Of a DNA stretch of 64,000 bases, positions 43,543 through 52,915 are shown one piece after another. The DNA lies in contig CAWGXG010000007.1 in assembly GCA_963826505.1 (NCBI GenBank), forward strand, positions 868,001-932,000, given 5' to 3'. Positions within the stretch are counted from its first letter, which is position 1; each line of letters begins with the position of its first letter. Both the position numbers and the translations under genes were made by a program. The stretch is from CAWGXG01 sp963826505. GTDB lineage: Bacteria; Chloroflexota; Anaerolineae; Aggregatilineales; Aggregatilineaceae. The notes below the pieces were generated by a model, which was not told the DNA's origin, did no database searches, and saw nothing but the letters and a program-made list of their open reading frames with translations.

Positions 43543-46000
43543 GTGGGAAAAACGGTCCTATTCTGGCTGCGCTGGTCGTGGCGCGACCTGCGCGAGCGCT
43601 GGCTGCACGTCGTCGCTATCGCGATGATCATCGCGCTCAGCACGGGTGTGTACGTCGGGCTGGTCAGCACCACGCCCTGGCGCGCCGAGTCGATGCGTGC
43701 CAGCTACACCCTGCTGCATGTCCACGATCTGCGGGTCACCCTGGCAGCGGGGAGTTTCGTCCCCGCGGGCGATCTGCTTGCGGCGGCGCGCAGCATTCCC
43801 CACGCGGACCAGATCAGAGCTATCGAGCCGCGTCTGATTACGCTGACGACGGTGCGCGTCATCGCTCACGGCGAGGATGTCCTGGTGCGCGGACGGCTGG
43901 TCGGCGTGGATGTGAGCGCGGGCGGGCCGCAGGTCGACGGGGTATCGGTCGAGGCCGGGCGCGCGCTGACCGCGTCTGACTCCGGGCAGAATGTGGCGGT
44001 GGTCGAGTACCACTTTGGTGAGCATTACGATCTGCCCCCCCAGGGCCAGATCGATCTGAGCGGTGGCATCACGCTTGATTATGTCGGGCTGGGCATGTCG
44101 CCCGACGATTTCATGGTGATCACCGAGGAAGGCGGCGTGTGGGCGCAAGCCAGTTACGCCGCCGTGTATGTGCCGCTGGCGACGGCGCAAGCCCTGACCG
44201 CACACCCTGGTCTGGCGAACGACCTCGTGCTGACTGTGCGCGATCCCGCCGCGCGCGACGTGGTGCGCGCCGAGCTTGAGTCCGCGCTGGCGGCGGTCTT
44301 CCCGGCGGTGGGCGCGGCGATCACCACCGCCGACGACGATCCTGTCTACAAACTCATGCACCAGTCGAACGACATGAACCAGCGTATCTACGACATGATG
44401 GTCGTACTGTTCATGGCGGGGGCGATGTTCAGTGCGTTCACCCTGTCCAACCGCATGATCGAAGCGCAGCGCCGCCAGATCGGGATCGGGATGGCGCTGG
44501 GACTGCCGCGCCGCCTGTTGGCGGTGCGCCCGCTGCTGGTTGGCGCGCAGATCGCGCTATTGGGCGCGTTGTTCGGGATCGTGATCGGCGTGCTGGTCGG
44601 GCGCATCACCGAAGCGTGGATCGGCGTCTTGATCCCCTTGCCGGTGATGACGCACCTGTTCCGCGTGCGCATTTTTCTTGAAGCGGCGGCGCTGGGCTTC
44701 GTGCTGCCTTTCGTGGCGACGGCGTACCCGGTCTGGCGCGCGCTGTCCGTCCCGCCAGTTGACGCGATCCGCACGGGGCATCTGGCCGAGCGCGGCAAGG
44801 GGTTGGCGGCAGTGGTGATTGGCCTGCCGTTGCCCGGTCGCAGCACCGTACAAATGCCGCTGCGCAACCTGCTGCGCGCGCCGCGCCGCACGTTGTTGAC
44901 CGCGCTCGGCGTCGCGTCCGCGATCACGACGCTGATCGCGCTGACGGGCATTCTCAACAGCGCGCAGTCCGCGCTGCACCACATCGAGCGCGAGATGATG
45001 CAGGATCACCCGGACCGGTTGCTGGTTTTTCTAAACAGCGTCTACCCGGCGGAACTCCGCACCGGTGGCGGCGATCAGCGCTGCGCCGGAACTATCCCAG
45101 GCGCAGCCCGCGTTACGGACTCCTGGCAAAGCGCGGCGTGGAAATACCGAATTTGACGTGTTGATCGACGTGTTGGCCCTGGATAATCCGCTGTGGACGC
45201 CAACCCTTACGGCGGGCGCCCTTCCCACACCCGGAGGCCGACCTGGCGTGCTGATCTCGGTGAAAGCGGCGTCTGACCTGGGAATCGGCGTGGGCGACAC
45301 GTTCACGTTGGAGCATGTGCGGCGTGAGGGACTGTTGGCCTTCCGCACCGTGCAGACCGAAGTCACTGTGAGTGGGCTGCACGCCGACCCGTATCGCATG
45401 TCGCTCTATATGGATTCCTCCGGGGCCGGACTGTTGGGGCTGGAGGGACAGACCAATGTGCTGCACGTCTATCCCGCGCCCGGCGTAAGTCTACGCGCCG
45501 CGCGTAACGCCATGTTCGGCTATCCGGGCGTAACGTCGGTCACGGCGGTACGCGATACGGTCGAGTCGCTGGCGTGGGTGTTGGACGAGGTCATCCGCTT
45601 TTTGTCGGGCGTCGAGCTGGCCGTGCTGGCGCTGGCTTTCCTGGTGGCGTTCAACGCGACCAGTATCAACCTCAACGAGCGCGCGCGCGAAATCGCCACC
45701 ATGTTCGCCTTTGGGTTGCCCGTTCGCACCGTGACGCGCATGGCGATGATCGAAAATCTGATCGTGGGTACGCTCGGTACGCTGCTGGGTCTGGGCTTCG
45801 GCTGGCTGTTCGTGGTGTGGTTCCTGGCGCGGCAGATGCCGGTCATAATGCCAACGCTGCGCCTGACGCCGGTCCTTTCCCCGATCACGCTGGCGCTGGC
45901 TGTGCTGACCGGGATCGTCGTCGTCACGCTGACGCCGCTGGTGACGATGCGCCGCTTGAGCCGTATGGATATCCCTGCTACGCTGCGCGTGATGGAGTAA
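43543..46000 (+). CDS. FtsX-like ABC transporter permease, one apparent frameshift
   Basis: About 818 residues with two FtsX/MacB-type permease modules. A first membrane helix (HVVAIAMIIALSTGVYVGL) is followed by a large extracytoplasmic domain, then three helices around MFSAFTLSNRMIEAQRRQIGIGMALG; the unit repeats and ends with VVTLTPLVTMRRLSRMDIP. Near 45055 the frame slips by one extra base between FLNSVYPAELR and PVAAISAAPEL. Start GTG after GGGGGGAA. Such permeases work in lipoprotein release, macrolide or peptide export; the ATPase is not adjacent. Confidence 0.85.
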
Positions 46001-46080
46001 TGTTGTCTTCCCCATCCCCCTTTGCCCATTCCCTCAGGAAAGGGGTGCGAAAAGTCTGGTCTGAGATTGGGACAGCTTGA

Positions 46081-46875
46081 TCACTCCCCCAGGAAGTCCA
46101 CCAGGGCGCGGTTGAAGCCTTCCGCCGCTTCCCAGAACGAGGCATGGCCCGCGCCGGGCAGAATATGCAGCGTCGCGCCGGGAATGCCGTCCGCAATAGT
46201 TTGCGCGTAATGAACCGGCTTCAGAATGTCCTGTTCTCCGGCGATCACGCAGGTCGGGCGCTGTATCTCGCCCAGACGATCGGTGACATTCATGGTCAGG
46301 AAGCAGCGGCAAAGCTGTTCGACTGACGGTAGATCGAGCGCCCGCGCCGCGTCGATGCGGCTGACCAGGAAGTCGTAGCGCTCGCGGAAAAACGCCTCGC
46401 TGAAATTCCAGTACCAGGTCGTGCGGTAGAACAGTTCGTGATCGCCCACCGCCGCCACGCGCGCCCAACTGTCGCCGATGGCGGCCAGCATCGGCTCCAC
46501 ATGGCTCACCGCGTCCGCTACCACCAGTTTGCGGCAGCGTTCGGGGTAGCGCAGCGCGAAGACGAGCGTCAGCTCGCCGCCGTAGGAGATTCCGCCGATG
46601 TGCGCCTGCGCGATCCCTAACCCGTCCAGCAGCGCGGCCAGATCGTCGGCGTGCGTGTCCCAGGTGTAGTCCGGATCGCCGGGCGTCCACTTTTGCGAGC
46701 GGCCCTGGCCGCGCATGTCGTACAGCAGGACGCGCATGCGCGGCGTGAGGGCGGGCAGTTGGTAGGCCCACGTGGCCGTGCTGGCAATAATCCCATTATT
46801 GAGGACGAGCACGTCCTCGCCCTCGCCGTGCAGCTCGTAATATAACTCTACGCCGTTGGCATTAAGTGTTGGCAT
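46081..46875 (-). CDS. Alpha/beta hydrolase (3-oxoadipate enol-lactonase-like)
   Basis: A 264-residue cytoplasmic hydrolase beginning MPTLNANGVELYYELHGEG. The nucleophile elbow is GGISYGGE, the acid Asp probably in GEQDILKPV, and the His in GAGHASFWE. The motif LLYDMRGQGRS is typical of the enol-lactonase/MhpC group. It is divergent from the BTAD regulator gene and may be its target. It resembles the hydrolase at 54473, which shares MPT(I/L) and LYYE(I/L)HG at the N-terminus, so the two are probably paralogues. Confidence 0.87.
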   Translation of the reverse strand: MPTLNANGVELYYELHGEGEDVLVLNNGIIASTATWAYQLPALTPRMRVLLYDMRGQGRSQKWTPGDPDYTWDTHADDLAALLDGLGIAQAHIGGISYGGELTLVFALRYPERCRKLVVADAVSHVEPMLAAIGDSWARVAAVGDHELFYRTTWYWNFSEAFFRERYDFLVSRIDAARALDLPSVEQLCRCFLTMNVTDRLGEIQRPTCVIAGEQDILKPVHYAQTIADGIPGATLHILPGAGHASFWEAAEGFNRALVDFLGE

Positions 46876-46972
46876 CGTGACTCCATTTCTTGGGATGATT
46901 CTATTTGCAACTGTTAGTGTACTGCGGATCACGCACAGCCGAGTTACAACGCGGTCGCATATGCGCCGGACA

Positions 46973-47001
46973 TTGTCAGCCCGGCGGCCAGTCGCTACAA
47001 T
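46973..47001 (+). promoter_or_regulatory. Promoter of the BTAD regulator gene
   Basis: TTGTCA (46973-46978), a 17-bp spacer and TACAAT (46996-47001); predicted start near 47008, about 48 bases before the ATG. Confidence 0.6.
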
Positions 47002-47055
47002 TCGCAGTGAGTTGGCACTCGAGCATCGGGTGGTCGTGACGAGGAATCGATCGGA

Positions 47056-47865
47056 ATGAGTGTGTCGCTGCGCGTGCAGACGTTGGGCATGTTTCGGGTG
47101 TGGCTCGCGGACGAGCTGCTGCCCGGCATGGTCTGGAAGCGCGAGAAAGCGCAGCGCCTGTTTCAGTTTTTCGTCACCGCGCGGTTGAACGACAGTCACC
47201 CCATGCTGCCCAAAGAACGCATTGTCGCCGAGCTGTGGCCCACGCTGGACGCATCGCGCGCCGACCGAGATTTTAAAGTGGCGCTCAATGCCCTGAATGA
47301 TGCCCTGGAACCAAATCGCGAAGCGCGCTCGCTGTCGTCGTTTGTGGTGCGGCACGGGCTGGCCTACGGGTTGAATCCGGATGCTGACATCACGATCGAT
47401 GCCGAGCAGTTCCGCGCCGGGCTGAAGACCGCCGCCCGCCTGGAACGCGACACTTTCGACGCGGCCATCGATGCCTACCGCGACGCGATCGACCGTTACG
47501 CGGGTGATTACCTGCCCGATGCGCTGTATGAAGACTGGGCCAGCCTGGAACGCGAGCGGCTGCAAACGCTGTTTCTGACGGGCGGGCTGCGGTTGGCGGC
47601 GCTGCTGCTGCGCCAGGGTAGTCACCAGGAAGCCATTCACCTGTGCCAGTCGGCGCTGATGATCGACCGCTACTGGGAAGAAGCCTACCGCCTGATGATG
47701 ATCGGCCACACGCTGCGCGGCAATCGCCCGCTGGCGCTGCGCGTGTACGAGCAGTGCCGCCAGGCGCTCGAAGAAGGGTTGGATTTGCTGCCGATGGCTG
47801 ATACGACCGCGCTGTATCACGCCATCGCGCAGGGGGAAGCGCTGCCGCCGCCGGACACGTGGTGA
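47056..47865 (+). CDS. BTAD-domain (SARP-like) transcriptional regulator
   Basis: A 269-residue DNA-binding protein. An N-terminal winged helix (VQTLGMFRVWLADELL, KAQRLFQFFVTARLN, ERIVAELWPTLDASRADRDFK in pieces) is followed by a bacterial transcriptional activation domain of TPR-like helices (FLTGGLRLAALLLRQGSHQEAIHLC, WEEAYRLMMIGHTLRGNRPLALRVYEQC in parts). This is the small SARP layout without NB-ARC or kinase modules. It stands between a divergent hydrolase and the PHA genes, either of which it may control. Confidence 0.9.
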   Translation: MSVSLRVQTLGMFRVWLADELLPGMVWKREKAQRLFQFFVTARLNDSHPMLPKERIVAELWPTLDASRADRDFKVALNALNDALEPNREARSLSSFVVRHGLAYGLNPDADITIDAEQFRAGLKTAARLERDTFDAAIDAYRDAIDRYAGDYLPDALYEDWASLERERLQTLFLTGGLRLAALLLRQGSHQEAIHLCQSALMIDRYWEEAYRLMMIGHTLRGNRPLALRVYEQCRQALEEGLDLLPMADTTALYHAIAQGEALPPPDTW

Positions 47866-47951
47866 GTCCGGCGTGCAACCCGGCTGCAACCCGTCCTGTG
47901 TATACCGGAGTCAATGCGACAGGCGGGCCGTGCCGGGCAATGGTCTGACTC

Positions 47952-48485
47952 ATGTATCGCTGGCGGCTGGTCGCTGAAAGCTGTTTTGCGAAGGAGATCG
48001 CGATAAATCAAGACGTCGTGTCGTTTGTGCTGCGCTTCATCCGCGAAGAGAGCAACGGCGGTCCCGCGCGCTGGCGAGGCGTGATTAAGCACGTCCAGAG
48101 CGACCGTTCCGCCGATTTCGCGGCCTTCAGCGACGCGCTGCAATTCATGCAGTCGCATGTCGATGACGCGGTGCGGCAGGCGTTTTCGCAAGGTGATCCC
48201 ACCACGCCGGAGGCGATCCTGGCCGAGACGACGCGCCTGTGGGGCGAGATGGCCCCGCGCTACACCGATCTGATGCTCCAATCGATGGAAGTCATGCTCG
48301 ACCAGGGGCGGCGCATGGGTGAGAGTTTCGCGCAGAGCGTGGTGCAGTGGTCGCAGCCGGATCAGCAGGCTCAACAGGCCCAACAAGAGCAGATGCTGGC
48401 CGTGATCGAACGGCTCAGCGCGCAGGTGGACGCGCTAACCGCCAAGATGGACGATCTGGAGGCGAAGCTGCGGCATGACGCCTGA
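47952..48485 (+). CDS. PhaE/phasin-like coiled-coil protein
   Basis: Up to 177 residues, largely helical, ending in a coiled coil (MLAVIERLSAQVDALTAKMDDLEAKL). Its place just upstream of a class III phaC and the Gln-rich helix before the coiled coil fit a PhaE-like or granule-associated partner. The start is doubtful. ATG 47952 has no ribosome site, while AAGGAG at 47991-47996 is followed six bases later by ATA at 48003, giving INQDVVSFVLRFIREE, which looks like a natural N-terminus. The stop overlaps the next ORF. Confidence 0.65.
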   Translation: MYRWRLVAESCFAKEIAINQDVVSFVLRFIREESNGGPARWRGVIKHVQSDRSADFAAFSDALQFMQSHVDDAVRQAFSQGDPTTPEAILAETTRLWGEMAPRYTDLMLQSMEVMLDQGRRMGESFAQSVVQWSQPDQQAQQAQQEQMLAVIERLSAQVDALTAKMDDLEAKLRHDA

Positions 48486-48795
48486 TCAGTCGCGCGATCC
48501 GGTTGTGGCGGCGCTGCGAGCCGGACTCGAAGCGTGGGAACGAGAGGCCGCCGCTCAATGGGACGCGGCGATCCGGTCGCCGGGGGTGCTGCGCCGTCTG
48601 AGCGCGCAGTTGGCTCTCACGCTGGACACGCAGCGGCACGTAGCCGCTTCTCTGGGTGATTCGGCGCGGCGTGCGGGGCGGGTGCGCCAGCAGCAGGCGG
48701 AAGTCCTCATCAGGCTGGAGCAGCTCGAAGCGCAGATCGGGGCGCTGGCGAACCGGTTGGATCGCATGGAGCGCAGGCTCAATGGCGAGCAATAA
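48475..48795 (+). CDS. Small coiled-coil protein in the PHA operon (phasin/PhaR-like)
   Basis: A 106-residue helical, Gln/Arg-rich protein with heptad repeats near the end (LIRLEQLEAQIGALANRLDRMERRL). It overlaps the previous gene by 11 bases and phaC by 14, so all three are probably translationally coupled. Position and composition suggest a PHA-synthase subunit or granule protein. There is no confident family match. Confidence 0.65.
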   Translation: MTPDQSRDPVVAALRAGLEAWEREAAAQWDAAIRSPGVLRRLSAQLALTLDTQRHVAASLGDSARRAGRVRQQQAEVLIRLEQLEAQIGALANRLDRMERRLNGEQ

Positions 48796-49858
48796 TCTGC
48801 TCGAACGCTGGGCTGTGCTGTGGAGCCTGGGCTTGCAGCAGGTGTGGGAACGCTACGCCGCCGCCCAGGACACTATTCTGGCTCAGGGACGCGCCCTGGT
48901 CGGGCAGACGCCCGCCGAGGTCGTCTACACCGAAGGGCGGCTGCGCCTGCTGCGTTATACGCCTCAGGTGCCGAATCCGATGCCGGTGCCGCTGATCTGC
49001 GTGCCCTCCCTGATCAACCGCCATTACGTGATGGACCTGATTCCCGAGCGCTCGCTGGTAGGTTACCTGCTGGCGCAGGGCATCGACGTGTACATGATCG
49101 ATTGGGGCACTGCCAACGCCCTTGATCGTTATCGGCCGCTGGACGAGTACATCACCGGGCTGCTGCGGCGCTGTGTAGGAGTCGTGCAGCGGGCGTCCGG
49201 GCAGGAGTCGGTCTCGCTGCTTGGGTACTGCATGGGCGGCATGCTGTCCGCCGTCTATACGGCGCTTTACCCGCACGACGTGGCGGCGCTGGTCAACCTG
49301 GCCGGGCCGGTGGATTACCACGACGACGGGATTTACAGCCTGTGGACGCGCCGCGAATGGCTGGACGCGGACGCGCTGGTCGATACACTGGGCAATATCC
49401 CCGCCGGGCTGCTCAACGCGACCTTTAACATGGTGCGCCCGACCAACGAGTTGGTCCAGGCGCTCAATTACTGGCAGCGCGAGCATGACGAAGCCTTCAT
49501 GCGCCGCTTCGCCGCGATGCAGGTCTGGCTCAACGATCCGACGCCATTTCCTGGCGAAGCGTTCCGGCGCTACATCAAGGACCTGTACCAGGACAATCTA
49601 CTGGTGCGCGGCGCGTTTACCGTACGGGGCGAGCCCATCGATCTGCACACGATCACAACGCCCGCGCTGACCATCGCCGCCCGGCAGGATCACATCGCGC
49701 CGTGGCGATCGGTGACGGTCTTTCACGATCTGATCAGGAGCGAGGACAAGACGGTGATCGTGCTGGAAAGCGGACACATCGGCATGGTAATCGGCTCCGA
49801 CGCACATACCAAACTGTGGCCGCAGTTGGGCGCGTGGCTGGCCGCGCGATCGACGTGA
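48782..49858 (+). CDS. phaC: Class III poly(3-hydroxyalkanoate) synthase catalytic subunit
   Basis: Polymerises (R)-3-hydroxyacyl-CoA into storage polyester. The 358-residue length is that of class III PhaC. The lipase-like box with Cys nucleophile is LLGYCMGGM, the Asp is in ARQDHIAPW and the His in LESGHIGMVIG. The fingerprint VYMIDWGTANALDRYRPL is also diagnostic. The start at 48782 overlaps the preceding coiled-coil gene. phaA and phaB are not adjacent, although FabG-like SDRs occur nearby. Confidence 0.93.
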   Translation: MASNNLLERWAVLWSLGLQQVWERYAAAQDTILAQGRALVGQTPAEVVYTEGRLRLLRYTPQVPNPMPVPLICVPSLINRHYVMDLIPERSLVGYLLAQGIDVYMIDWGTANALDRYRPLDEYITGLLRRCVGVVQRASGQESVSLLGYCMGGMLSAVYTALYPHDVAALVNLAGPVDYHDDGIYSLWTRREWLDADALVDTLGNIPAGLLNATFNMVRPTNELVQALNYWQREHDEAFMRRFAAMQVWLNDPTPFPGEAFRRYIKDLYQDNLLVRGAFTVRGEPIDLHTITTPALTIAARQDHIAPWRSVTVFHDLIRSEDKTVIVLESGHIGMVIGSDAHTKLWPQLGAWLAARST

Positions 49859-49869
49859 CAGGCGCCCAC

Positions 49870-49905
49870 GAAGATCACAGAGAAGTGCAGGAAAACACGG
49901 AGTAT
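49870..49905. repeat. Dispersed repeat (degenerate copy 3)
   Basis: GATCACAGAGAAGTGCAGGAAAACACGGAG shares AGGAAAACA and the alternating cagag pattern with the copies at 36669 and 40187. Intergenic, after phaC. Confidence 0.35.
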
Positions 49906-50011
49906 TCTGGTTGAGTTTCACCCCGATTTGATCCAGATCAACGCGCGGCGGCCCGGGCGCGGTAGACTTTGGTATATAAGCCGCGATCACCTGCCTAACA
50001 TGGGATTGCTC

Positions 50012-50821
50012 ATGCCCAAAACGTCATCACCTGCTGCGTCTGTTCGCCTGAAAACGATCGCCGTGCCGCCGGAACACGGCGCGTGGGGCTTTCTGTTGGA
50101 GCCGATCGTGTTGGGGCTGGGCGTGGCCCCATCCGCTGCCGGACTGTGCCTGGCGATCGGTGTGGTGGGCGCGTTTCTGGCCCGTCACCCGCTCAAGATC
50201 GTGCTGGTGGATCGCCAGCGTGGCAAACGCTACGCGCGCACGGTGCTGGCCGAACGGGTCGCGCTGGTTTATAGCGGAACCGCTGCCGCCGGGCTGATCC
50301 TGGCGCTGATCCTGGCTGGACCGGTGATCCTGCTGCCGCTAGTCGTCGGCGCGCCGCTGGTGGGCATCATGTTCGCGGGGTACGCGCGCAATCGTGGGCG
50401 CGATCTGCTGCCGGAACTGGCGGGCGCGTGCGCCCTGGCAGGCACCGCCGCCGCCATTGTCCTGGCCGACGGCAACTCCGTCGGCGCAGCGCTGGCACTG
50501 TGGGCGCTGCTCATCGCGCGCGACGTGCCGTCGATCCTGTATGTGCGGGCACGACTGCGCCTGGAACGCGGCGCGGCCTACGCCTCAGGCGCGGTGTGGA
50601 TCGCCCAGATCGTTGCGATGGTGGGCGTGCTGGCGATGGTAGCGGCGGCGCTGCTGCCCATGTTGGCGCTGGTGGCCGTGATCGTGCTGGCGCTGCGGGC
50701 CGTGTACGGCCTGTCCCCCTACCGCGCCCGCGTGCGCACCCAACTTGTCGGCTTTCAAGAGATCGGCTTCGGCCTGCTGACGGTCGTACTGGTCATCGTG
50801 GGCCACGCGTTTGGGTGGTAG
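50012..50821 (+). CDS. YwiC-like membrane protein
   Basis: A 269-residue polytopic protein with about eight hydrophobic helices. The N-terminal signature PPEHGAWGFLLEPIVLGL and the loop RHPLKIVLVDRQRGKRY are diagnostic of the YwiC-like family, whose function is unknown. ATG 50012 is preferred (GGGA six bases upstream); ATG 50000 is possible. A likely extended -10 (TGGTATATA, 49970-49978) lies just upstream. Confidence 0.85.
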   Translation: MPKTSSPAASVRLKTIAVPPEHGAWGFLLEPIVLGLGVAPSAAGLCLAIGVVGAFLARHPLKIVLVDRQRGKRYARTVLAERVALVYSGTAAAGLILALILAGPVILLPLVVGAPLVGIMFAGYARNRGRDLLPELAGACALAGTAAAIVLADGNSVGAALALWALLIARDVPSILYVRARLRLERGAAYASGAVWIAQIVAMVGVLAMVAAALLPMLALVAVIVLALRAVYGLSPYRARVRTQLVGFQEIGFGLLTVVLVIVGHAFGW

Positions 50822-51003
50822 AGGTGGACCACAAAGAAAAGCAAAAGACGGTTTTCCCTCCGCTTTCTCCTTCCGCGTAACTGGCGCGTAACTGGCGCGC
50901 GCTATCCTCAGAATATTGGACGCATGGCCATTTTCCGTGCGGCAAATAGTGGCGTTTGGTCTATTTACTTGAGCCTGCCTGGCCTTATTTCGGACAACAT
51001 TCT

Positions 51004-52026
51004 ATGACCCCATTGGAACTCCCCCCCATCGGCATCGCGGGCACCGGGGTGTATATCCCGTCACCAGTCGTCACAGGTCAGGAGATCGCCGCGCGTACCG
51101 GCCTGCCAGACTTCGTTGTCACCGAAAAAATGGGTATTCGAGAAATCCACACCGCCGGGCCGGAGGATACAATCACGGCGATGGCGGCCCATGCGGCACG
51201 CCGAGCGATCGCCAAGGCCGGGCTGGACCCGCGCGACATCGATGCGGTGGTCTATCACGGCAGCGAATACAAGGATCACATCGTCTGGTCGGCGGCCTCC
51301 AAGATTCAGAATCTGGTTGGGGCCAGCAACGCGTTCGCCTTCGAGACGTACGCGCTGTGCGCGGGCGCGCCGATCGCTTATAAGGTCGTACGCGATATGA
51401 TGCGCGTGGACGACCGGCTGCGGAATGTGCTGCTCGTGACCGCCAGCCGCGAGAACGACCTGATCGACTTCGACAACATGCGCGCGCGCTTCATGTTCAA
51501 TTTCGGCGCGGGCGGCGGCGCGGTCATCTTCCAGCGCGGGCTGGATCGCAACCTGGTGCTGGAATCGGCGATCAAGACCGATGGCACGTTGGCCGATACG
51601 GTCGTGCTAATGCCCGTTGACGGTGAAGTCGCGCTGCTGCCGCCGGAAATGGGCACGCTGCACGGACGGCTCGACGTGCAGAACGCCGATTACATGGCCG
51701 AGCGCCTGGGCGCGGTGTCCCTGGGGAATTTCGCCGGCGTGATCACGGAAGCTATCACGCGCAGCGACTACGCCCCGGACGCGCTGCGCTTCCTGGGTAT
51801 CACCCACATGAAAAACTCGTTCTACCGCGAGATTCTGGCGGCGGTCGGGCTGACGCCGGACCAGTCGGTCTATCTCGATCACTACGGCCACATCCAGAGC
51901 GTGGACCAGGTGCTCGCGCTCGAACTGGGGCTGGAGCAGGGCAAAATTCACGATGGCGATCTGATCGTCCTGGCGGGAGCGGGCACGGGCTATACGTGGA
52001 GCGCCACAGCGGTGCGCTGGGGCTAG
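51004..52026 (+). CDS. 3-oxoacyl-ACP synthase III-like thiolase-fold enzyme (copy 1)
   Basis: A 340-residue KAS III/FabH-like condensing enzyme. The nucleophile Cys is in FETYALCAGAPIAY. A His-x-x-Asn like the FabH HQAN is in GITHMKNSFY. The place of the catalytic Asn of 'GN(T/S)' reads YGHIQSVDQ, i.e. His, so chemistry may differ from FabH. It opens the 51-63 kb block. The start MTPLELPPIGIAGTGVYIPS is clear from family alignment. Substrate unknown; HMG-CoA-synthase-like or acyl-transfer roles are possible. Confidence 0.82.
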   Translation: MTPLELPPIGIAGTGVYIPSPVVTGQEIAARTGLPDFVVTEKMGIREIHTAGPEDTITAMAAHAARRAIAKAGLDPRDIDAVVYHGSEYKDHIVWSAASKIQNLVGASNAFAFETYALCAGAPIAYKVVRDMMRVDDRLRNVLLVTASRENDLIDFDNMRARFMFNFGAGGGAVIFQRGLDRNLVLESAIKTDGTLADTVVLMPVDGEVALLPPEMGTLHGRLDVQNADYMAERLGAVSLGNFAGVITEAITRSDYAPDALRFLGITHMKNSFYREILAAVGLTPDQSVYLDHYGHIQSVDQVLALELGLEQGKIHDGDLIVLAGAGTGYTWSATAVRWG

Positions 52027-52071
52027 CAGGTGTTTCTGGTTGGGGTTCTTTAAGAAAGGTCAAACTGAACG

Positions 52072-52818
52072 ATGGACAAGCATTTGCAGGGGCGGGTCGC
52101 CCTCATCACTGGCGGGGGCCAGGGCATTGGGCGCGCGATCGCGCTGCGCTTTGCGCAGGAAGGCGCAAAGATCGTCGTGGTTGACATCGTAGACAGCACA
52201 GCATGCGCCGTCGCGGACGAGATCAAAGCGGCAGGCGGCGAGGCGATCGGCGTGGCGTGTGACGTGGTCCAGCGCGATCAGGTCGCGGCGGCGGTCAAGA
52301 CTGCGTTGGACGCGTTCGGCCAGATCGACATTCTGTGCAACAACGCGGGCATCACACGCGACGCGCGGCTGGTGAAGATGACCGAAGAACAGTTCGACAC
52401 GGTGATCGACATCAACCTGAAGGGCGTCTTCAATATGACGCAGGCCGTCGCGCCGCACATGGTCGAGCGCAACTATGGGCGCATCATCAGCACGTCGTCG
52501 ATCGTCGGGCTGTATGGCAATTTTGGGCAGACCAATTATGTCGCCAGCAAAGCGGGCGTGATCGGCATGACGCGCGTGTGGGCGCGCGAGCTGGGGCCGA
52601 AGGGCATCACGGCCAACGCGGTCGCGCCGGGCTTCATCGCCACCGACATGATCAAAACCGTTCCGCAGGAAGTGCTCGATCGCTTCACCAGCCAGACGCC
52701 GGTACGCCGTCTGGGCACGCCGGAAGACATCGCGTATGGCTACGTGATGCTGGCGTCCGAAGAAGCCTCGTTCATCAATGGGATCGTGCTGAGCGTAGAC
52801 GGCGGGTTGGTGCTCTAG
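52072..52818 (+). CDS. 3-oxoacyl-ACP reductase-like SDR (FabG family)
   Basis: A classical 248-residue SDR. It shows TGGGQGIGRAIALRFA, CNNAGITRDA, the catalytic STSSIVGLYGNFGQTNYVASKAG and the C-terminal INGIVLSVDGGLVL. About half its residues match the SDR at 12661 by eye. It lies 46 bp after the KAS III-like gene and upstream of a CoA ligase, so its likely role is reduction of a 3-oxoacyl thioester in this block. Confidence 0.9.
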   Translation: MDKHLQGRVALITGGGQGIGRAIALRFAQEGAKIVVVDIVDSTACAVADEIKAAGGEAIGVACDVVQRDQVAAAVKTALDAFGQIDILCNNAGITRDARLVKMTEEQFDTVIDINLKGVFNMTQAVAPHMVERNYGRIISTSSIVGLYGNFGQTNYVASKAGVIGMTRVWARELGPKGITANAVAPGFIATDMIKTVPQEVLDRFTSQTPVRRLGTPEDIAYGYVMLASEEASFINGIVLSVDGGLVL

Positions 52819-52915
52819 CCGCGAAACAATGGAATCACCGGGAGAGGCCGAGGAACGCTGGCCTCTCCGCTGTATTAAAGTATTAAAAAGTTCATTTTGT
52901 GATCACAGGCGCATC

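Noticed and set aside
46081..47889. A 602-residue ORF extending the minus-strand hydrolase
   Set aside because: The extension is antisense to the BTAD regulator. MPTLNANGVELYYE at 46875 is the natural start.
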